Part shown: positions 8,523 to 17,746 of the stretch, in pieces
Position numbering within the stretch: the first letter of the stretch is position 1
Layout of the letters: the number at the start of each line of letters is the position of its first letter
Origin: Hyphomicrobiales bacterium
GTDB taxonomy: Bacteria; Pseudomonadota; Alphaproteobacteria; Rhizobiales; Beijerinckiaceae
Direction: 5' to 3'
DNA length: 64,000 bases
NCBI GenBank assembly: GCA_900470775.1
Contig: UCBZ01000014.1
Span: 32,286-96,285 of the forward strand
Program-made: the position numbers and the translations under genes
Notes under the pieces: model-generated
What the model was told of the DNA's origin: nothing
Database searches by the model: none
Seen by the model: only the letters and a program-made list of their open reading frames with translations

Positions 8523-9263
8523 TCAGCCCGGCTGGTCGACCGGCTTCCTCTTGAGGGCATAGGCGACGGCGCAGACCAGCACCGCTCCGATGGTCGAACT
8601 GACATAGTGGGGCCACGAAGCCAGCCCGATGCCGATGGCGCTGACATCGGTCGACACCGTCTTGACCCAGGTCGGCATGTTGACATGGAGCCATTGCAGC
8701 ACGGCGATGTCGCCCAGGATCATTTCGGCCGCGATCCAGCCGAGCAGGGCCGCGCCGAGCCAGATCAGGATCGGGTACTTGGTGATGATCGCGGTCAGGA
8801 ACTGCGCGCCCATGATGATCAGCGGGATCGAGAGCAGCAGGCCGAAGATGAAGAGTTCGGGGTGTCCGCGCGAGGCAGCCGCGATCGCGATGACGTTGTC
8901 GAGGCTCATCACGGCGTCGGCGATGGCGATGGTGCGCACCGCCTGCCAGAGCGTGGAGCCGCCATCGATCTCGGCATGCGATTCGTCCTCGCCCATGGCG
9001 AGCTTGACCGCAATCCAGAACAGCAGCAGGCCGCCGATGATCTTCAGATAGGGCACCAGCAGCAGATAGGTCACGACCAGCGCGAAGATGATTCGCAGGC
9101 CGATCGCCGCCGAGGCGCCGAGCCAGATGCCGACCTTGCGCTGGTTTTCAGGCAGCTGCCGGCAGGCGAGCGCGATCACCACCGCATTGTCGCCTGACAG
9201 CAGCAGGTCAATCCAGATGATCTGGAGCAAAGAGACCCAGAATTGGGAGGATGAGAAGTCCAT
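8523..9263 (-). CDS. TerC-family integral membrane protein (YjbE-like), downstream paralogue
   Basis: The 246-aa membrane protein has about seven helices. The TerC hallmark SGDNAVVIALACR occupies residues 23-35, and the second conserved acidic motif MSLDNVIAIAA lies in the middle. TerC/YjbE proteins are linked to manganese or calcium export and metal loading of exported proteins; the exact ion is not predictable here. It sits 19 bases downstream of a second, clearly related TerC gene in the same direction, so the pair looks like a tandem duplication forming one operon. Confidence 0.87.
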   Translation of the reverse strand: MDFSSSQFWVSLLQIIWIDLLLSGDNAVVIALACRQLPENQRKVGIWLGASAAIGLRIIFALVVTYLLLVPYLKIIGGLLLFWIAVKLAMGEDESHAEIDGGSTLWQAVRTIAIADAVMSLDNVIAIAAASRGHPELFIFGLLLSIPLIIMGAQFLTAIITKYPILIWLGAALLGWIAAEMILGDIAVLQWLHVNMPTWVKTVSTDVSAIGIGLASWPHYVSSTIGAVLVCAVAYALKRKPVDQPG

Positions 9264-9282
9264 AGGTCGGTCAGTCCCTTTG

Positions 9283-9987
9283 TCAGAGGGCCGGATCTGG
9301 CCGGCGGTTTTTCAGGAGATAGCCGAGGCCGAGCACGAGAAGTGCGCCGAGCAGGGCCGTGGGGTATTCGAGGCGGTGGAGCGTCTCGGCACCGAAGCGG
9401 GTGATGAGCCAGGGGTCGCTGTCGAACATCTCGCCCGCGACCCAACCGAGCAGGGCGGCGCCCGCCCAGACCAGGACCGGGAAGCGGGTCAAAAGGCTGG
9501 TGATCAGCGAGGCGCCGAGGACGATCAGCGGGATCGAGATGACGAGGCCCGCGACCAGCAAGGGAATCGAGTCCTTCGCGACGGCGGCGATCGCCAGCAC
9601 ATTGTCCAGGCTCATGACGATGTCGGCGATGGCGACCGTCTGGACGGCCTTCCAGAGCTTGCTGCTGGCGGTGATCGAATCCTCGTCGCTCTCGCCGTCC
9701 TCGACGATCAGCTTGACCGCGATCCAGACCAGGAGCACGGCACCGACGATATGCAGGAACGGCATGTTCAGGAGCGAGGCGATCAGCACCGTGAAGACGA
9801 CGCGCAGCACGACCGCGACACCGGCACCCAAAGCAATGCCTTTCACCCGCTGCTCGGGCGAAAGCGCGCGGCAGGCCAAGGCGATCACCACCGCGTTGTC
9901 GCCAGATAAAACGATGTTGAGCGCGATGATTTCGATCAGCTTGCCCCAGAGGGCCGGATCGAAGAGCGGCAGCGCAGACAGATCCAT
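9283..9987 (-). CDS. TerC-family integral membrane protein (YjbE-like), upstream paralogue
   Basis: The 234-aa paralogue of the following gene has SGDNAVVIALACR at 28-40 and MSLDNVLAIAAV mid-protein, with about seven helices. Acidic residues in these two motifs are the conserved intramembrane metal-site candidates of the family. The start is ATG 9987 with AAGGGG just upstream; the longer frame to 10026 has no ribosome site. It is likely the first gene of a two-gene operon. Ion specificity is unknown. Confidence 0.87.
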   Translation of the reverse strand: MDLSALPLFDPALWGKLIEIIALNIVLSGDNAVVIALACRALSPEQRVKGIALGAGVAVVLRVVFTVLIASLLNMPFLHIVGAVLLVWIAVKLIVEDGESDEDSITASSKLWKAVQTVAIADIVMSLDNVLAIAAVAKDSIPLLVAGLVISIPLIVLGASLITSLLTRFPVLVWAGAALLGWVAGEMFDSDPWLITRFGAETLHRLEYPTALLGALLVLGLGYLLKNRRPDPAL

Positions 9988-10118
9988 TCCAGCCCCTTTC
10001 TTATCCCTCACCACCCGGCAACCCAACCCCGCGGATGGAGCCGCGTTCCCGGATGCGAAGATCGATGCCTCAATGTGGTCGGGTTGTCACGGCGCCGCCG
10101 TGGCAAACCAGCAATTAG

Positions 10119-11198
10119 TCACCCCAAAGCCTGTTCGACCGCCTTGCCGGCGGCCTCCGTCCCGAGCGTGCCGCCGAGATCGCGGGTGCGGGTGCGGGCA
10201 TCGCCCAGCGCCCGCTCGATCGCGGCCTCGATGCCCTTGGCGGCTTCCGTCTCGCCGAGATGGTCGAGCATCATCGCCGCCGACCAGATCTGGCCGATCG
10301 GGTTGGCGATGCCCTGCCCGTAGATGTCGGGCGCCGAGCCGTGAACCGGCTCGAACAGCGACGGGAACTCGCCGGTCGGGTTGATGTTTCCGGATGGCGC
10401 GATGCCGATCGTGCCGGTGCAGGCCGGGCCTAGATCCGAGAGGATGTCGCCGAACAGGTTCGAGGCCACGACCACGTCGAAACGGTCCGGATTCAACACG
10501 AAATGCGCGGTCAGGATGTCGATATGGTATTGGTCGACGGTAACGTCGGGATAGTTCTTGGCCATCTCCTTCACCCGCTCGTCCCAGTAGGGCATCGTGA
10601 TCGCGATGCCGTTCGACTTGGTCGCCGAGGTCAGCTTCTTGCGCGGGCGGCGCATGGCGAGCTCGAAGGCGTATTTCAGCACGCGGTCGACACCGACACG
10701 GCTCATCACCGTCTCCTGCATGACGATCTCGCGCTCGGTACCTGCATACATCCGGCCGCCGACCGAGGAGTACTCGCCCTCGGTGTTCTCGCGCACGACG
10801 AAGAAGTCGATGTCGCCGGGCTTGCGTCCGACGAGCGGGCCAGGCACGCCGGGCATCAGCCGGACCGGGCGCAGGTTCACATACTGGTCGAATTCGCGCC
10901 GGAACAGCAGCAGCGAGCCCCAGAGCGAGATGTGGTCGGGCACCTGCTGGGGCATGCCGACTGCGCCGAAGAAGAGCGCGTCATGGCCGCCGATCTGCTC
11001 CTTCCAGTCGTCGGGGAGCATCTTGCCGTGCTTGGCGTAATAGTCGCAGGAAGAGAAATCGAACTCGTCGAGGCGCAGTTCGAAGCCGTATTTTTTGGAA
11101 GCCGCCTCCAGCACGCGCAGGCCCTCGGGCATGACCTCCTTGCCGATGCCGTCGCCGGCAATGGCGGCGATACGGTAGACGCGGTTGGTGCGGGTCAT
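10119..11198 (-). CDS. Tartrate dehydrogenase/D-malate dehydrogenase (TtuC/DmlA type)
   Basis: The 359-aa beta-decarboxylating dehydrogenase belongs to the isopropylmalate/isocitrate dehydrogenase superfamily. It has the N-terminal IAGDGIGKEV loop, the RENTEGEYSS substrate loop (from about residue 136), SNLFGDILSD (Mg2+ aspartates) and EPVHGSAPDIYG (NAD binding). The sequence, including LWGSLLLFRREFDQYVNLRP, is closer to tartrate/D-malate dehydrogenases than to LeuB. It converts tartrate or D-malate to a keto acid with CO2 release and NAD+ reduction. The start overlaps the stop of the upstream dehalogenase-type hydrolase by four bases (ATGA), so the two are translationally coupled. Confidence 0.85.
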   Translation of the reverse strand: MTRTNRVYRIAAIAGDGIGKEVMPEGLRVLEAASKKYGFELRLDEFDFSSCDYYAKHGKMLPDDWKEQIGGHDALFFGAVGMPQQVPDHISLWGSLLLFRREFDQYVNLRPVRLMPGVPGPLVGRKPGDIDFFVVRENTEGEYSSVGGRMYAGTEREIVMQETVMSRVGVDRVLKYAFELAMRRPRKKLTSATKSNGIAITMPYWDERVKEMAKNYPDVTVDQYHIDILTAHFVLNPDRFDVVVASNLFGDILSDLGPACTGTIGIAPSGNINPTGEFPSLFEPVHGSAPDIYGQGIANPIGQIWSAAMMLDHLGETEAAKGIEAAIERALGDARTRTRDLGGTLGTEAAGKAVEQALG

Positions 11199-12106
11199 GG
11201 CGTGTCTCCAAAGAAGGCCGTGAATTCGGCGGCGACGAGATCGGGGATCTCCTCGGCCAGATAATGCCCGCCGGGCAGGCTGCGGCCTTGCACATTCTCC
11301 GCGCGCTGCCGCCACAGCGCCAGCGGATCGAAGCATTTGCCGATGATGCCATTGCCACCCCAGAGCGCCAGCAGCGGTTGGGCCAGCTTGCGTTCGCCAT
11401 CCTCGTCGTCATGGCGGATGTCGATGGTGGCGGCAGCGCGGTAATCCTCGCAGCTACCATGAATCGCTGCGGGATCGGAAAAGCAGCGCAGATATTCTGC
11501 GAGCACCTCGGGGGCGAAGGGCGTCAGCCCGGCCGCGCCGGAGCCACATTTCTTGCGCCAATAGGCTTCCGGATCGGCCCCGATCATCGTCTCCGGAAAC
11601 GGTGCCGGCTGGATCAGGAAGAACCAGTGCCAATAGGCGCGGGCGAAGGCATCGGTGGTCCCGGCATACATTTCGCGCGTCGGCGCGATGTCGAGAGTGG
11701 CGAGCCGTGTCACCCGGTCGGCGTGGTCAAGCGCCAGACGATGGGCGACGCGGGCGCCGCGATCATGCGCGCCGACCATGAACTGCTCGTGGCCGAGCGC
11801 GCTCATCACCTGCGCCATGTCGAGCGCCATGGCGCGCTTCGAATAGGGGTAATGCGCGGCGTCGGTCGGCGGCTTGTCGCTGTCGCCATAGCCGCGCAGA
11901 TCGGCGCAGACCAGCGTGAAGCGGTGCTTCAGGCGCTCGGCGAGCTTGTGCCAGAGCACATGCGTCTGCGGATAGCCGTGCAGCAGCAAGAGCGCCGGCC
12001 CCTGCCCGCCCGTCCGCACGCGAATCCGCGCGCCCGACGTCGCGACGTCGAGGAGGCGGAAGCCTGGAAAGAGGCTGTCGGTGACAGTCAGATCGGTGAC
12101 GGACAT
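11195..12106 (-). CDS. Fluoroacetate dehalogenase-type alpha/beta hydrolase
   Basis: The 303-aa alpha/beta hydrolase carries all landmark residues of fluoroacetate dehalogenases. Using Rhodopseudomonas RPA1163 as reference, they are: nucleophile D115 in HDRGAR (D110 there), carboxylate-binding R116 and R119 (R111, R114), acid D139 (D134), halide pocket H160, W161 and Y222 (H155, W156, Y219) and base H281 (H280). These enzymes hydrolyse haloacetates to glycolate. The equivalences are from memory of the published structure. It is coupled to the tartrate/malate dehydrogenase gene by a four-base overlap, suggesting a route from a 2-halo acid to a hydroxy acid and onward. The physiological substrate is unknown. 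Confidence 0.82.
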   Translation of the reverse strand: MSVTDLTVTDSLFPGFRLLDVATSGARIRVRTGGQGPALLLLHGYPQTHVLWHKLAERLKHRFTLVCADLRGYGDSDKPPTDAAHYPYSKRAMALDMAQVMSALGHEQFMVGAHDRGARVAHRLALDHADRVTRLATLDIAPTREMYAGTTDAFARAYWHWFFLIQPAPFPETMIGADPEAYWRKKCGSGAAGLTPFAPEVLAEYLRCFSDPAAIHGSCEDYRAAATIDIRHDDEDGERKLAQPLLALWGGNGIIGKCFDPLALWRQRAENVQGRSLPGGHYLAEEIPDLVAAEFTAFFGDTP

Positions 12107-12224
12107 TCGTGCGCTTTATTGCAACATTGCCATAGCCAAATAGCGTGATTGCTCAACGATTGCGCGCGCCGATTATTACACAATCCTGATCAATGGTGGT
12201 GAGGTCTCGCCGGCCCCGCCCGCC

Positions 12225-12317
12225 CGTCATGCTCGCCCTTGTGGCGAGCATCCACGTCTTGAACACCGCCCCCGACGAAGGAAGACGTGGATGGTCGGGA
12301 CAAGCCCGACCATGACG
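12225..12317. repeat. Palindromic intergenic repeat, family A, copy 1 (triple hairpin)
   Basis: The element lies downstream of pheT. Two end hairpins, ATGCTCGCC/GGCGAGCAT (12229-12251) and ATGGTCGGG/CCCGACCAT (12291-12313), flank a middle stem CCACGTCTT/AAGACGTGG. A nearly identical copy lies in opposite orientation at 56838-56930, and a partial one at 63968-64000. It may also act as the pheT transcription end. Confidence 0.8.
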
Positions 12318-12324
12318 AATTGCC

Positions 12325-14748
12325 CTACCCCCGCAGCGCCGCCCCGTAGCGCTTGGCCATCTCGGCGACGATCTTCGCGCCGACCGCCTCGATCTCGGCC
12401 TCCGTCAACGTCTTCTCGACCGGCTGGAGCGTGACCGCGAGCGCGACCGACTTCTTGCCGGCCTCGACGCCGGGGCCCTCATAGAGATCGAAGACCGAGA
12501 CGTCTGAGATCAAGGCGCGGTCGGCGTTCTGGGCCGATTTGACCATTTCGCCGGCGGCGGTGGCCTTGTCGACGATGAAGGCGAAGTCGCGTGTCACCGG
12601 CTGGAAGTCCGACAGGCTGAGCTTCGGCTTGACCTTGGTCGGCTTGTATTTCGGCAGCGGCAGCGCATCGAGATGGATTTCGAAGGCGACGAGCGGCCCC
12701 TTGACGTCGAGCGCCTTGAGCACGCGGGGATGGACCTCGCCAAAGGCGCCGATGACGCCCTTGGGCCCGAAGCGCAAAGTGGCGGAACGGCCGGGATGGG
12801 CCCAGTCGGGGCCACCCGCGACGATCTGCAAACCGCCGACCGGCACGCCTAAGCCCGCCAGCAGGCCCATGACATCGGCCTTGGCGTCGAAGGCATCGAC
12901 CGGCTTGGCGGCACCGCCCCAATGGCGCCCGGCACCTTCGAGACGCGCGGTGCCGCGACGCAGGCCGGCGGCGGCAATGAGCTGCCCCTCCGGCTGGTCG
13001 CTCTGGAAGACCTGCCCGACCTCGAACAGCGCGACATCGCCGAGGCCGCGATCGGCATTGGCCTGCGAGGCGCGGATCAGCCCCGGCAGCAGCGAGGGCC
13101 GCATGTCGGAGAGATCGGCCGCGATCGGATTGGCCAGCGTGAGCGAGCGCGCGCCACCGCCGAAGAGCTTCGCCTGGTCATGCGAGATGAAGGACCAGGT
13201 CACGGCCTCGACCATGCCGCGGCTGGCGAGCAGGCGCTTGGAGGCGCGGGTGCGCTTCTGCAACACGGTCAGGACCGGCTTGATGACCTCGCCCTTGATG
13301 CGCGGCAGCGGCACCGAGGCAACGCGGTCGAGCCCGGCGATGCGCAGGATCTCCTCGACGAGGTCGGCCTTGCCGCCAACATCGGCACGCCAGGAGGGCG
13401 CTGCGACCTTGACGCGGTCGCCCGCGCCGGAAACGTGGAAGCCGAGCGAAGTCAACGCGACCTTCATCTCGACCTGGCCAAGCTCGAGGCCGGTCAGGCG
13501 CTTGACCTCTGACCAGGGGAAATCGATCGCGCCGGCGCTCTCGGGCAATTCGCCCGCGAAGACCATCTCGGAGGCCTCGCCGCCGCAGAGCTCCAGGATC
13601 ATCGTGGTGGCGAGGTCGAGGCCGGGCCGGCAGAAATCGGGATCGATGCCGCGCTCGAAGCGGTAGCGCGCATCCGAATTGATGCCGAGCGCGCGGCCCG
13701 AGCGGGCGACATTAAGCGGGTCCCACAGCGCGCTCTCGACCAGAACGTCGGTCGTGCCCTCGTCGCAGCCGCTGGCCTGCCCGCCCATGATGCCGGCGAG
13801 CGATTCGACGCCCGCGTCGTCGGCGATCACGATCTGCTCGTCGGTCAGTGCGTAGGTCTTGCCGTCGAGCGCCAGGATCGTCTCGCCGTCACGCGCGCGG
13901 CGGACGACGAGGTCGCCCTTGACCTTGGCGGCATCGAAGACGTGCAGCGGCCGGTTGCGGTCGAGCGTCATAAAATTGGTGATGTCGACCAGCGCGTTGA
14001 TCGGGCGCAGGCCGACCGCACGCAGGCGGGCCTGAAGCCAATCGGGCGACGGGCCGTTCTTGACGCCGCGCACGAGACGCAGGGCGAAGGCCGGGCAGAG
14101 CGCCTTGTCTTCCGGGGCCAGCTCCAGCTTGACGCCAACCGGGCAAGGAAACGTGCCGCGAACCGACTGGACGGCCGGTGTCGTGGGCTTGCCGAGGCCC
14201 GCGGCGACAAGGTCGCGGGCAATGCCGGAGATGCCGAGCGCATCGGCGCGGTTGGGCGTGACCGCGATCTCGATCACCGGGTCGCTCAGGCCGGCATAGG
14301 CCGCATAGGGCTGGCCGACGGGGGCATCCTCGGGGAGATCGATGATGCCGTCATGATCCTCGGAGAGCTGCAGTTCCGCCGCCGAGCAGAGCATGCCGTT
14401 GGATTCGACGCCGCGGATGACGCCCTTGCCGAGCGTGATGTCCTTGCCGGGAATATAGGTGCCGGGCGGGGAGAACACGCTCTTCATGCCGGTGCGGGCA
14501 TTGGGCGCGCCGCAAACGACCTGCACGGGCTCGCCCGTGCCGGTATCGACCATGCAGACGCGCAGGCGGTCGGCATTGGGATGCTGCTTGGCCTCGATCA
14601 CATAGGCGATGATGAAGGCCGACAGCGCCTTGGCCTTGTCCTCGACGCCCTCGACCTCGAGCCCGACGCGGGTCAGGGCCTCGCTGATCGCATCGACGGA
14701 ATCGGTCGTGTCGAGATGGTCCTTCAACCAGGACAGCGTGAACTTCAT
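12325..14748 (-). CDS. pheT: Phenylalanine--tRNA ligase beta subunit
   Basis: The 807-aa protein has the full bacterial PheT domain order: EMAP/tRNA-binding domain at about 40-150 ([20 protein letters not shown]), B3/B4 editing domain at about 200-380, B5 domain at about 400-475 and the C-terminal FDX-ACB anticodon-binding domain (about 710-805). With PheS it forms the alpha2-beta2 enzyme that charges tRNA-Phe and edits mischarged Tyr-tRNA. The start ATG overlaps the stop of a glycosyltransferase gene by four bases. pheS lies upstream of that gene, so pheS and pheT are not adjacent here. Confidence 0.97.
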   Translation of the reverse strand: MKFTLSWLKDHLDTTDSVDAISEALTRVGLEVEGVEDKAKALSAFIIAYVIEAKQHPNADRLRVCMVDTGTGEPVQVVCGAPNARTGMKSVFSPPGTYIPGKDITLGKGVIRGVESNGMLCSAAELQLSEDHDGIIDLPEDAPVGQPYAAYAGLSDPVIEIAVTPNRADALGISGIARDLVAAGLGKPTTPAVQSVRGTFPCPVGVKLELAPEDKALCPAFALRLVRGVKNGPSPDWLQARLRAVGLRPINALVDITNFMTLDRNRPLHVFDAAKVKGDLVVRRARDGETILALDGKTYALTDEQIVIADDAGVESLAGIMGGQASGCDEGTTDVLVESALWDPLNVARSGRALGINSDARYRFERGIDPDFCRPGLDLATTMILELCGGEASEMVFAGELPESAGAIDFPWSEVKRLTGLELGQVEMKVALTSLGFHVSGAGDRVKVAAPSWRADVGGKADLVEEILRIAGLDRVASVPLPRIKGEVIKPVLTVLQKRTRASKRLLASRGMVEAVTWSFISHDQAKLFGGGARSLTLANPIAADLSDMRPSLLPGLIRASQANADRGLGDVALFEVGQVFQSDQPEGQLIAAAGLRRGTARLEGAGRHWGGAAKPVDAFDAKADVMGLLAGLGVPVGGLQIVAGGPDWAHPGRSATLRFGPKGVIGAFGEVHPRVLKALDVKGPLVAFEIHLDALPLPKYKPTKVKPKLSLSDFQPVTRDFAFIVDKATAAGEMVKSAQNADRALISDVSVFDLYEGPGVEAGKKSVALAVTLQPVEKTLTEAEIEAVGAKIVAEMAKRYGAALRG

Positions 14749-15932
14749 GATCGTCCGTCACTTCTCAGATTCGCGTGGGATACCGGGACCGAGGCCGCAT
14801 TCAGCTCGTCGTCGCCATCCGTCTTGATCTTCATGGAATTGCCGCGCCAGCTCACCTCGCCGGCGACGAAGGCATAGGCCCAGACGCCGGGGAAGATGAT
14901 GTCGCGCAGCAGCAGCGCCAGCGGCATGCGCCAGGAGGAATACCAGCCGACGCCCTTGGCCAGCGCCAGTTCAGCGGCATACCAGGGCAGCAGGACGAGC
15001 AGCGGCGCGAGCCAGGCGGAATGGCCGAAGGCCGGCAGGGCCAGCGCCAACAGCAGCACGGGTAGCAGCGGGCCGGACAGGATTTCCGGCAGGAAGAAGG
15101 GCAGGAAGGTGACGCGGCGCAGCCTGGCCCAGCGGAACTGGCGCTGCACGACGTCGTGCAGGCTGCGCTTGCCGAGCGGCTGCTCGAAGGGTTGTCCGAC
15201 GAGATGGACATGCTTGCCGGCGCGGCGCACCAGCTTGGTCGCCGCCGCATCCTCGGCGATCTCCTCGCCGAGGATGGCGATGCCGCCATTCGCCTCGAGC
15301 AAGGGCTTGCTCCAGAGCATCGACTTGCCCTGCGCGAAACCGAAGCCGCAGGCCTCGCCGGCATATTGCCAGCGCGCCTGGAAGGTGTTGAGGAAGGCGC
15401 ATTCCAGCTCGGACCAGAAGCCTTGGGGACGCGAGCCGACCGGCGTCGAGCAGACGAGCCCGGTATCGTCGCGCCATGCGGCCAGCATGCGCTGGATATA
15501 GTCCTTCGGCATCAGCACGTTGGAATCGGCCAGGATGACCCAGTCCGTCGTCGCCGCTTCCCAGCCCTTGACGCAGTTGTTGAGCTTGGGATTGGCGCTG
15601 ACCGCGACATCGCCGGTGATCAGGCGCGCGCGCGCCTCGCCATAGATCCCGATCAGCTCCTCGATCAGCGGCACGACCGGATCATCGGCATCGGCCACGG
15701 CGAAGATCGTGACATAGTCGGGATAATCGAGTTCCAGCCCCGAGATCGCCGTCTCGCGGCTGAAAGCCTCGATGCCGCGTAGGGGGCGCACGATCGTCAC
15801 CGGCGGCAGGGCCGCGAGCAAGGCCGTACGCCGATCCTTCCGACGCAGGCGCACAAAGGCGATCGCCTGGCACAAAAGGTTCGTCGCGACGAGCAGCGCC
15901 GCGAACAGCCCCGCCCATCCCGCCGGGGTCAT
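14745..15932 (-). CDS. GT21-like (ceramide glucosyltransferase-type) membrane glycosyltransferase
   Basis: The 395-aa protein has an N-terminal membrane helix (about 8-28), a GT-A domain with the D1 motif ADADD (80-84), D2 motif LADSN (134-138), a downstream EIAED aspartate and the R/QxxRW motif RQFRW (264-268), then three or four C-terminal helices. This is the pattern of ceramide glucosyltransferases and the related HpnI. It probably transfers a sugar to a membrane lipid; acceptor and sugar are unknown. ATG 15932 is chosen because AAGG lies nine bases upstream; GTG 15941 is possible. Its position between pheS and pheT, with a four-base overlap into pheT, ties its expression to an essential synthetase. 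Confidence 0.82.
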   Translation of the reverse strand: MTPAGWAGLFAALLVATNLLCQAIAFVRLRRKDRRTALLAALPPVTIVRPLRGIEAFSRETAISGLELDYPDYVTIFAVADADDPVVPLIEELIGIYGEARARLITGDVAVSANPKLNNCVKGWEAATTDWVILADSNVLMPKDYIQRMLAAWRDDTGLVCSTPVGSRPQGFWSELECAFLNTFQARWQYAGEACGFGFAQGKSMLWSKPLLEANGGIAILGEEIAEDAAATKLVRRAGKHVHLVGQPFEQPLGKRSLHDVVQRQFRWARLRRVTFLPFFLPEILSGPLLPVLLLALALPAFGHSAWLAPLLVLLPWYAAELALAKGVGWYSSWRMPLALLLRDIIFPGVWAYAFVAGEVSWRGNSMKIKTDGDDELNAASVPVSHANLRSDGRS

Positions 15933-15960
15933 CGCGCCCACCCTTGGACCACCGCAGCGC

Positions 15961-17043
15961 TCACGACGACAGGCCGCCGGTCAGCGTCGGCAGGTCGAGC
16001 GGGCGGAAGCCGTAATGCGCGAGCCAGCGGACATCGGCCTCGAAGAAGGGGCGCAGGTCGGGCATGCCGTATTTCAGCATGGCGATGCGGTCGATGCCCA
16101 TGCCCCAGGCGAAGCCCTGATAGATTTCCGGATCGAGCCCGCAATTCCTCAGCACGTTCGGATGGACCATGCCGCAGCCAAGGATTTCGAGCCAATCGTC
16201 GCCCTCGCCGAAGCGGATCTCGCCGCCCTTGCGTGAGCACTGGATATCGACCTCGACCGAAGGCTCGGTGAAGGGGAAGAAGGACGGCCGGAAGCGCATC
16301 TTGACCGTGTCGATCTCGAAGAAGGCCTTGCAGAACTCCTCGAGGATCCATTTCAGGTGGCCCATATGGGCCTTTTTGTCGATGACGAGACCCTCGACCT
16401 GATGGAACATCGGCGTGTGGGTCTGGTCGGAATCCATACGGTAGGTGCGGCCGGGGCAGATCACGCGGATCGGCGGCTCCTGCGCCAGCATGGTGCGGAC
16501 CTGAACCGGCGAGGTGTGGGTGCGCAAAAGCTTGCGCTCGCCGTTGGAGTCCGGGTGGAAGAAGAAGGTGTCGTGCATCTCGCGGGCGGGGTGGCCGACC
16601 GGGAAATTCAGCTTGGTGAAGTTGAGGTCGTCGGTCTCGACATCCGGCCCCTCGGCCACAGCGAAGCCCATATCGCCGAAGATCGCGGTGATCTCGTCGA
16701 TAACCTGGCTGATCGGATGGATGCGGCCGCGCGCCTCGGGCCCCTCCTGCACCGGCAGCGAGACGTCGATGCGCTCGGAGGACAGCCGCGCCTCGAGCAC
16801 GGCCTCGGCCAGCGCTTCCTTGCGCGCGGTCAGCGCGGTCTGGACGCTGTCGCGCAGGCCGTTGATCAGCGGGCCCTTTTCCTTGCGCTCGTCGGGCGTC
16901 ATCGCGCCCAGCGTCTTGAGCAGGGCCGAGATCGAGCCGGCCTTGCCCAAAGCGGCGATCCTGACCTGCTCCAGCGCCGCTTCGTCCTGCGCGCTGGCGA
17001 CGTCGGCAAGAAGGCTCGCGCCCAAGTGATCGATCTCGTTCAT
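15961..17043 (-). CDS. pheS: Phenylalanine--tRNA ligase alpha subunit
   Basis: The 360-aa class II synthetase catalytic subunit has an N-terminal coiled coil (1-100), motif 2 region [14 protein letters not shown] with [10 protein letters not shown], and motif 3 region [20 protein letters not shown] near the C-terminus. It activates phenylalanine and aminoacylates tRNA-Phe together with PheT. The start is ATG 17043 (MNEIDHLG); a nine-residue longer start exists but lacks conservation. It is followed after about 28 bases by a glycosyltransferase gene and then pheT, all in one direction. Confidence 0.97.
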   Translation of the reverse strand: MNEIDHLGASLLADVASAQDEAALEQVRIAALGKAGSISALLKTLGAMTPDERKEKGPLINGLRDSVQTALTARKEALAEAVLEARLSSERIDVSLPVQEGPEARGRIHPISQVIDEITAIFGDMGFAVAEGPDVETDDLNFTKLNFPVGHPAREMHDTFFFHPDSNGERKLLRTHTSPVQVRTMLAQEPPIRVICPGRTYRMDSDQTHTPMFHQVEGLVIDKKAHMGHLKWILEEFCKAFFEIDTVKMRFRPSFFPFTEPSVEVDIQCSRKGGEIRFGEGDDWLEILGCGMVHPNVLRNCGLDPEIYQGFAWGMGIDRIAMLKYGMPDLRPFFEADVRWLAHYGFRPLDLPTLTGGLSS

Positions 17044-17170
17044 ACCTGCTCTGGTCCGTTTGCGAGGCATCTTCTAGGGTGTCGCCAGCGTCGATGCTAG
17101 AGGCAATCACGCCGGCAAAGCAGCGCCGCGACGGTCAATCCGGAGCTTTTCGCATGATGGCCGCAATTGC

Positions 17171-17611
17171 ATGACAACGATGTCGCATTGGCGAAGCCTC
17201 GCGGCGGCAGCGCTGCTCTCCATTCTCGCGGCCTCGTCGTCGGTGGCGCAGGACGGCCGGCGCGTCAGCGTCACCGGCGAGATCAGCGACACCTGGTGCT
17301 CGATCAGCGGGCTGATGTTCGCCAAGGGCACGGCGCACCATCAATGCGCGGTCTGGTGCGCGCTCGGCGGCATTCCGGTCAGCATCCGCGATGCCACGGG
17401 CGACCTCTACCTCATCCTCAGGATCGGCGACGACGAGGACAGCGTCGCCAATCCCCGCATCGCGCGCATGGCGACGCATGAGGTCACCGTCGATGGTGAG
17501 CTGCTTGAGCGCGACGGGGTGAAATACCTGCTGGTCGACAAGATCGCCGACGACAAGGGCATCATCACGATGACCCATGACGAATACGGCATCCAGCCGT
17601 TCGGGAACTGA
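17171..17611 (+). CDS. Exported Cys-rich protein with HHxCxxxC motif (putative metal-binding, Sco-linked)
   Basis: The 146-aa protein has a signal peptide (about 1-27, cut after SSSVAQ) and a small beta-rich domain. The core pattern is VTGEISDTWC (C43), then HHQCAVWC (H56, H57, C59, C63), then GGIPVSI and a DLYLIL strand. The spacing of the cysteines and the VTG.I.D start match the next gene product, so the two are related paralogues. I recognise no named family. The paired Cys/His groups and the SCO1 gene two positions downstream suggest periplasmic copper or another thiophilic metal, or thiol redox chemistry (inference). ATG 17171 or 17180 could start translation. Confidence 0.7.
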   Translation: MTTMSHWRSLAAAALLSILAASSSVAQDGRRVSVTGEISDTWCSISGLMFAKGTAHHQCAVWCALGGIPVSIRDATGDLYLILRIGDDEDSVANPRIARMATHEVTVDGELLERDGVKYLLVDKIADDKGIITMTHDEYGIQPFGN

Positions 17612-17630
17612 GGTGATGAATGTCTCTCCA

Positions 17631-17746
17631 GCCCTCATCCTGAGGAGCGCTCCAGAGGAGCGCGTCTCGAAGGATGCTCCAGAAGGCTCCCGAACTATCT
17701 GGAACATCCTTCGAGACGCCGCTGCGCGGCTCCTCAGGATGAGGGC
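17631..17746. repeat. Palindromic repeat, family D, overlapping a gene start
   Basis: The 116-base element is bounded by perfect 18-base inverted ends, GCCCTCATCCTGAGGAGC at 17631-17648 and its complement at 17729-17746. A second nested pair (GTCTCGAAGGAT / ATCCTTCGAGAC) lies inside. The right end contains the ATG (17739) used here for the downstream exported protein. A shorter, diverged relative lies inside pdhS at 40005-40075. Confidence 0.85.

Noticed and set aside
10026..10047. Possible EcfG promoter on the minus strand before the upstream TerC gene
   Set aside because: GGAAC is present, but the -10 position reads GGTT rather than CGTT; too weak to list.
938..15932. A hopanoid hpnI-hpnK module formed by the YdjC-type deacetylase and the GT21-like enzyme
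   Set aside because: The two genes are 13 kb apart with no other hpn genes in the window, and family resemblance alone cannot separate HpnI from ceramide glucosyltransferase-type enzymes.
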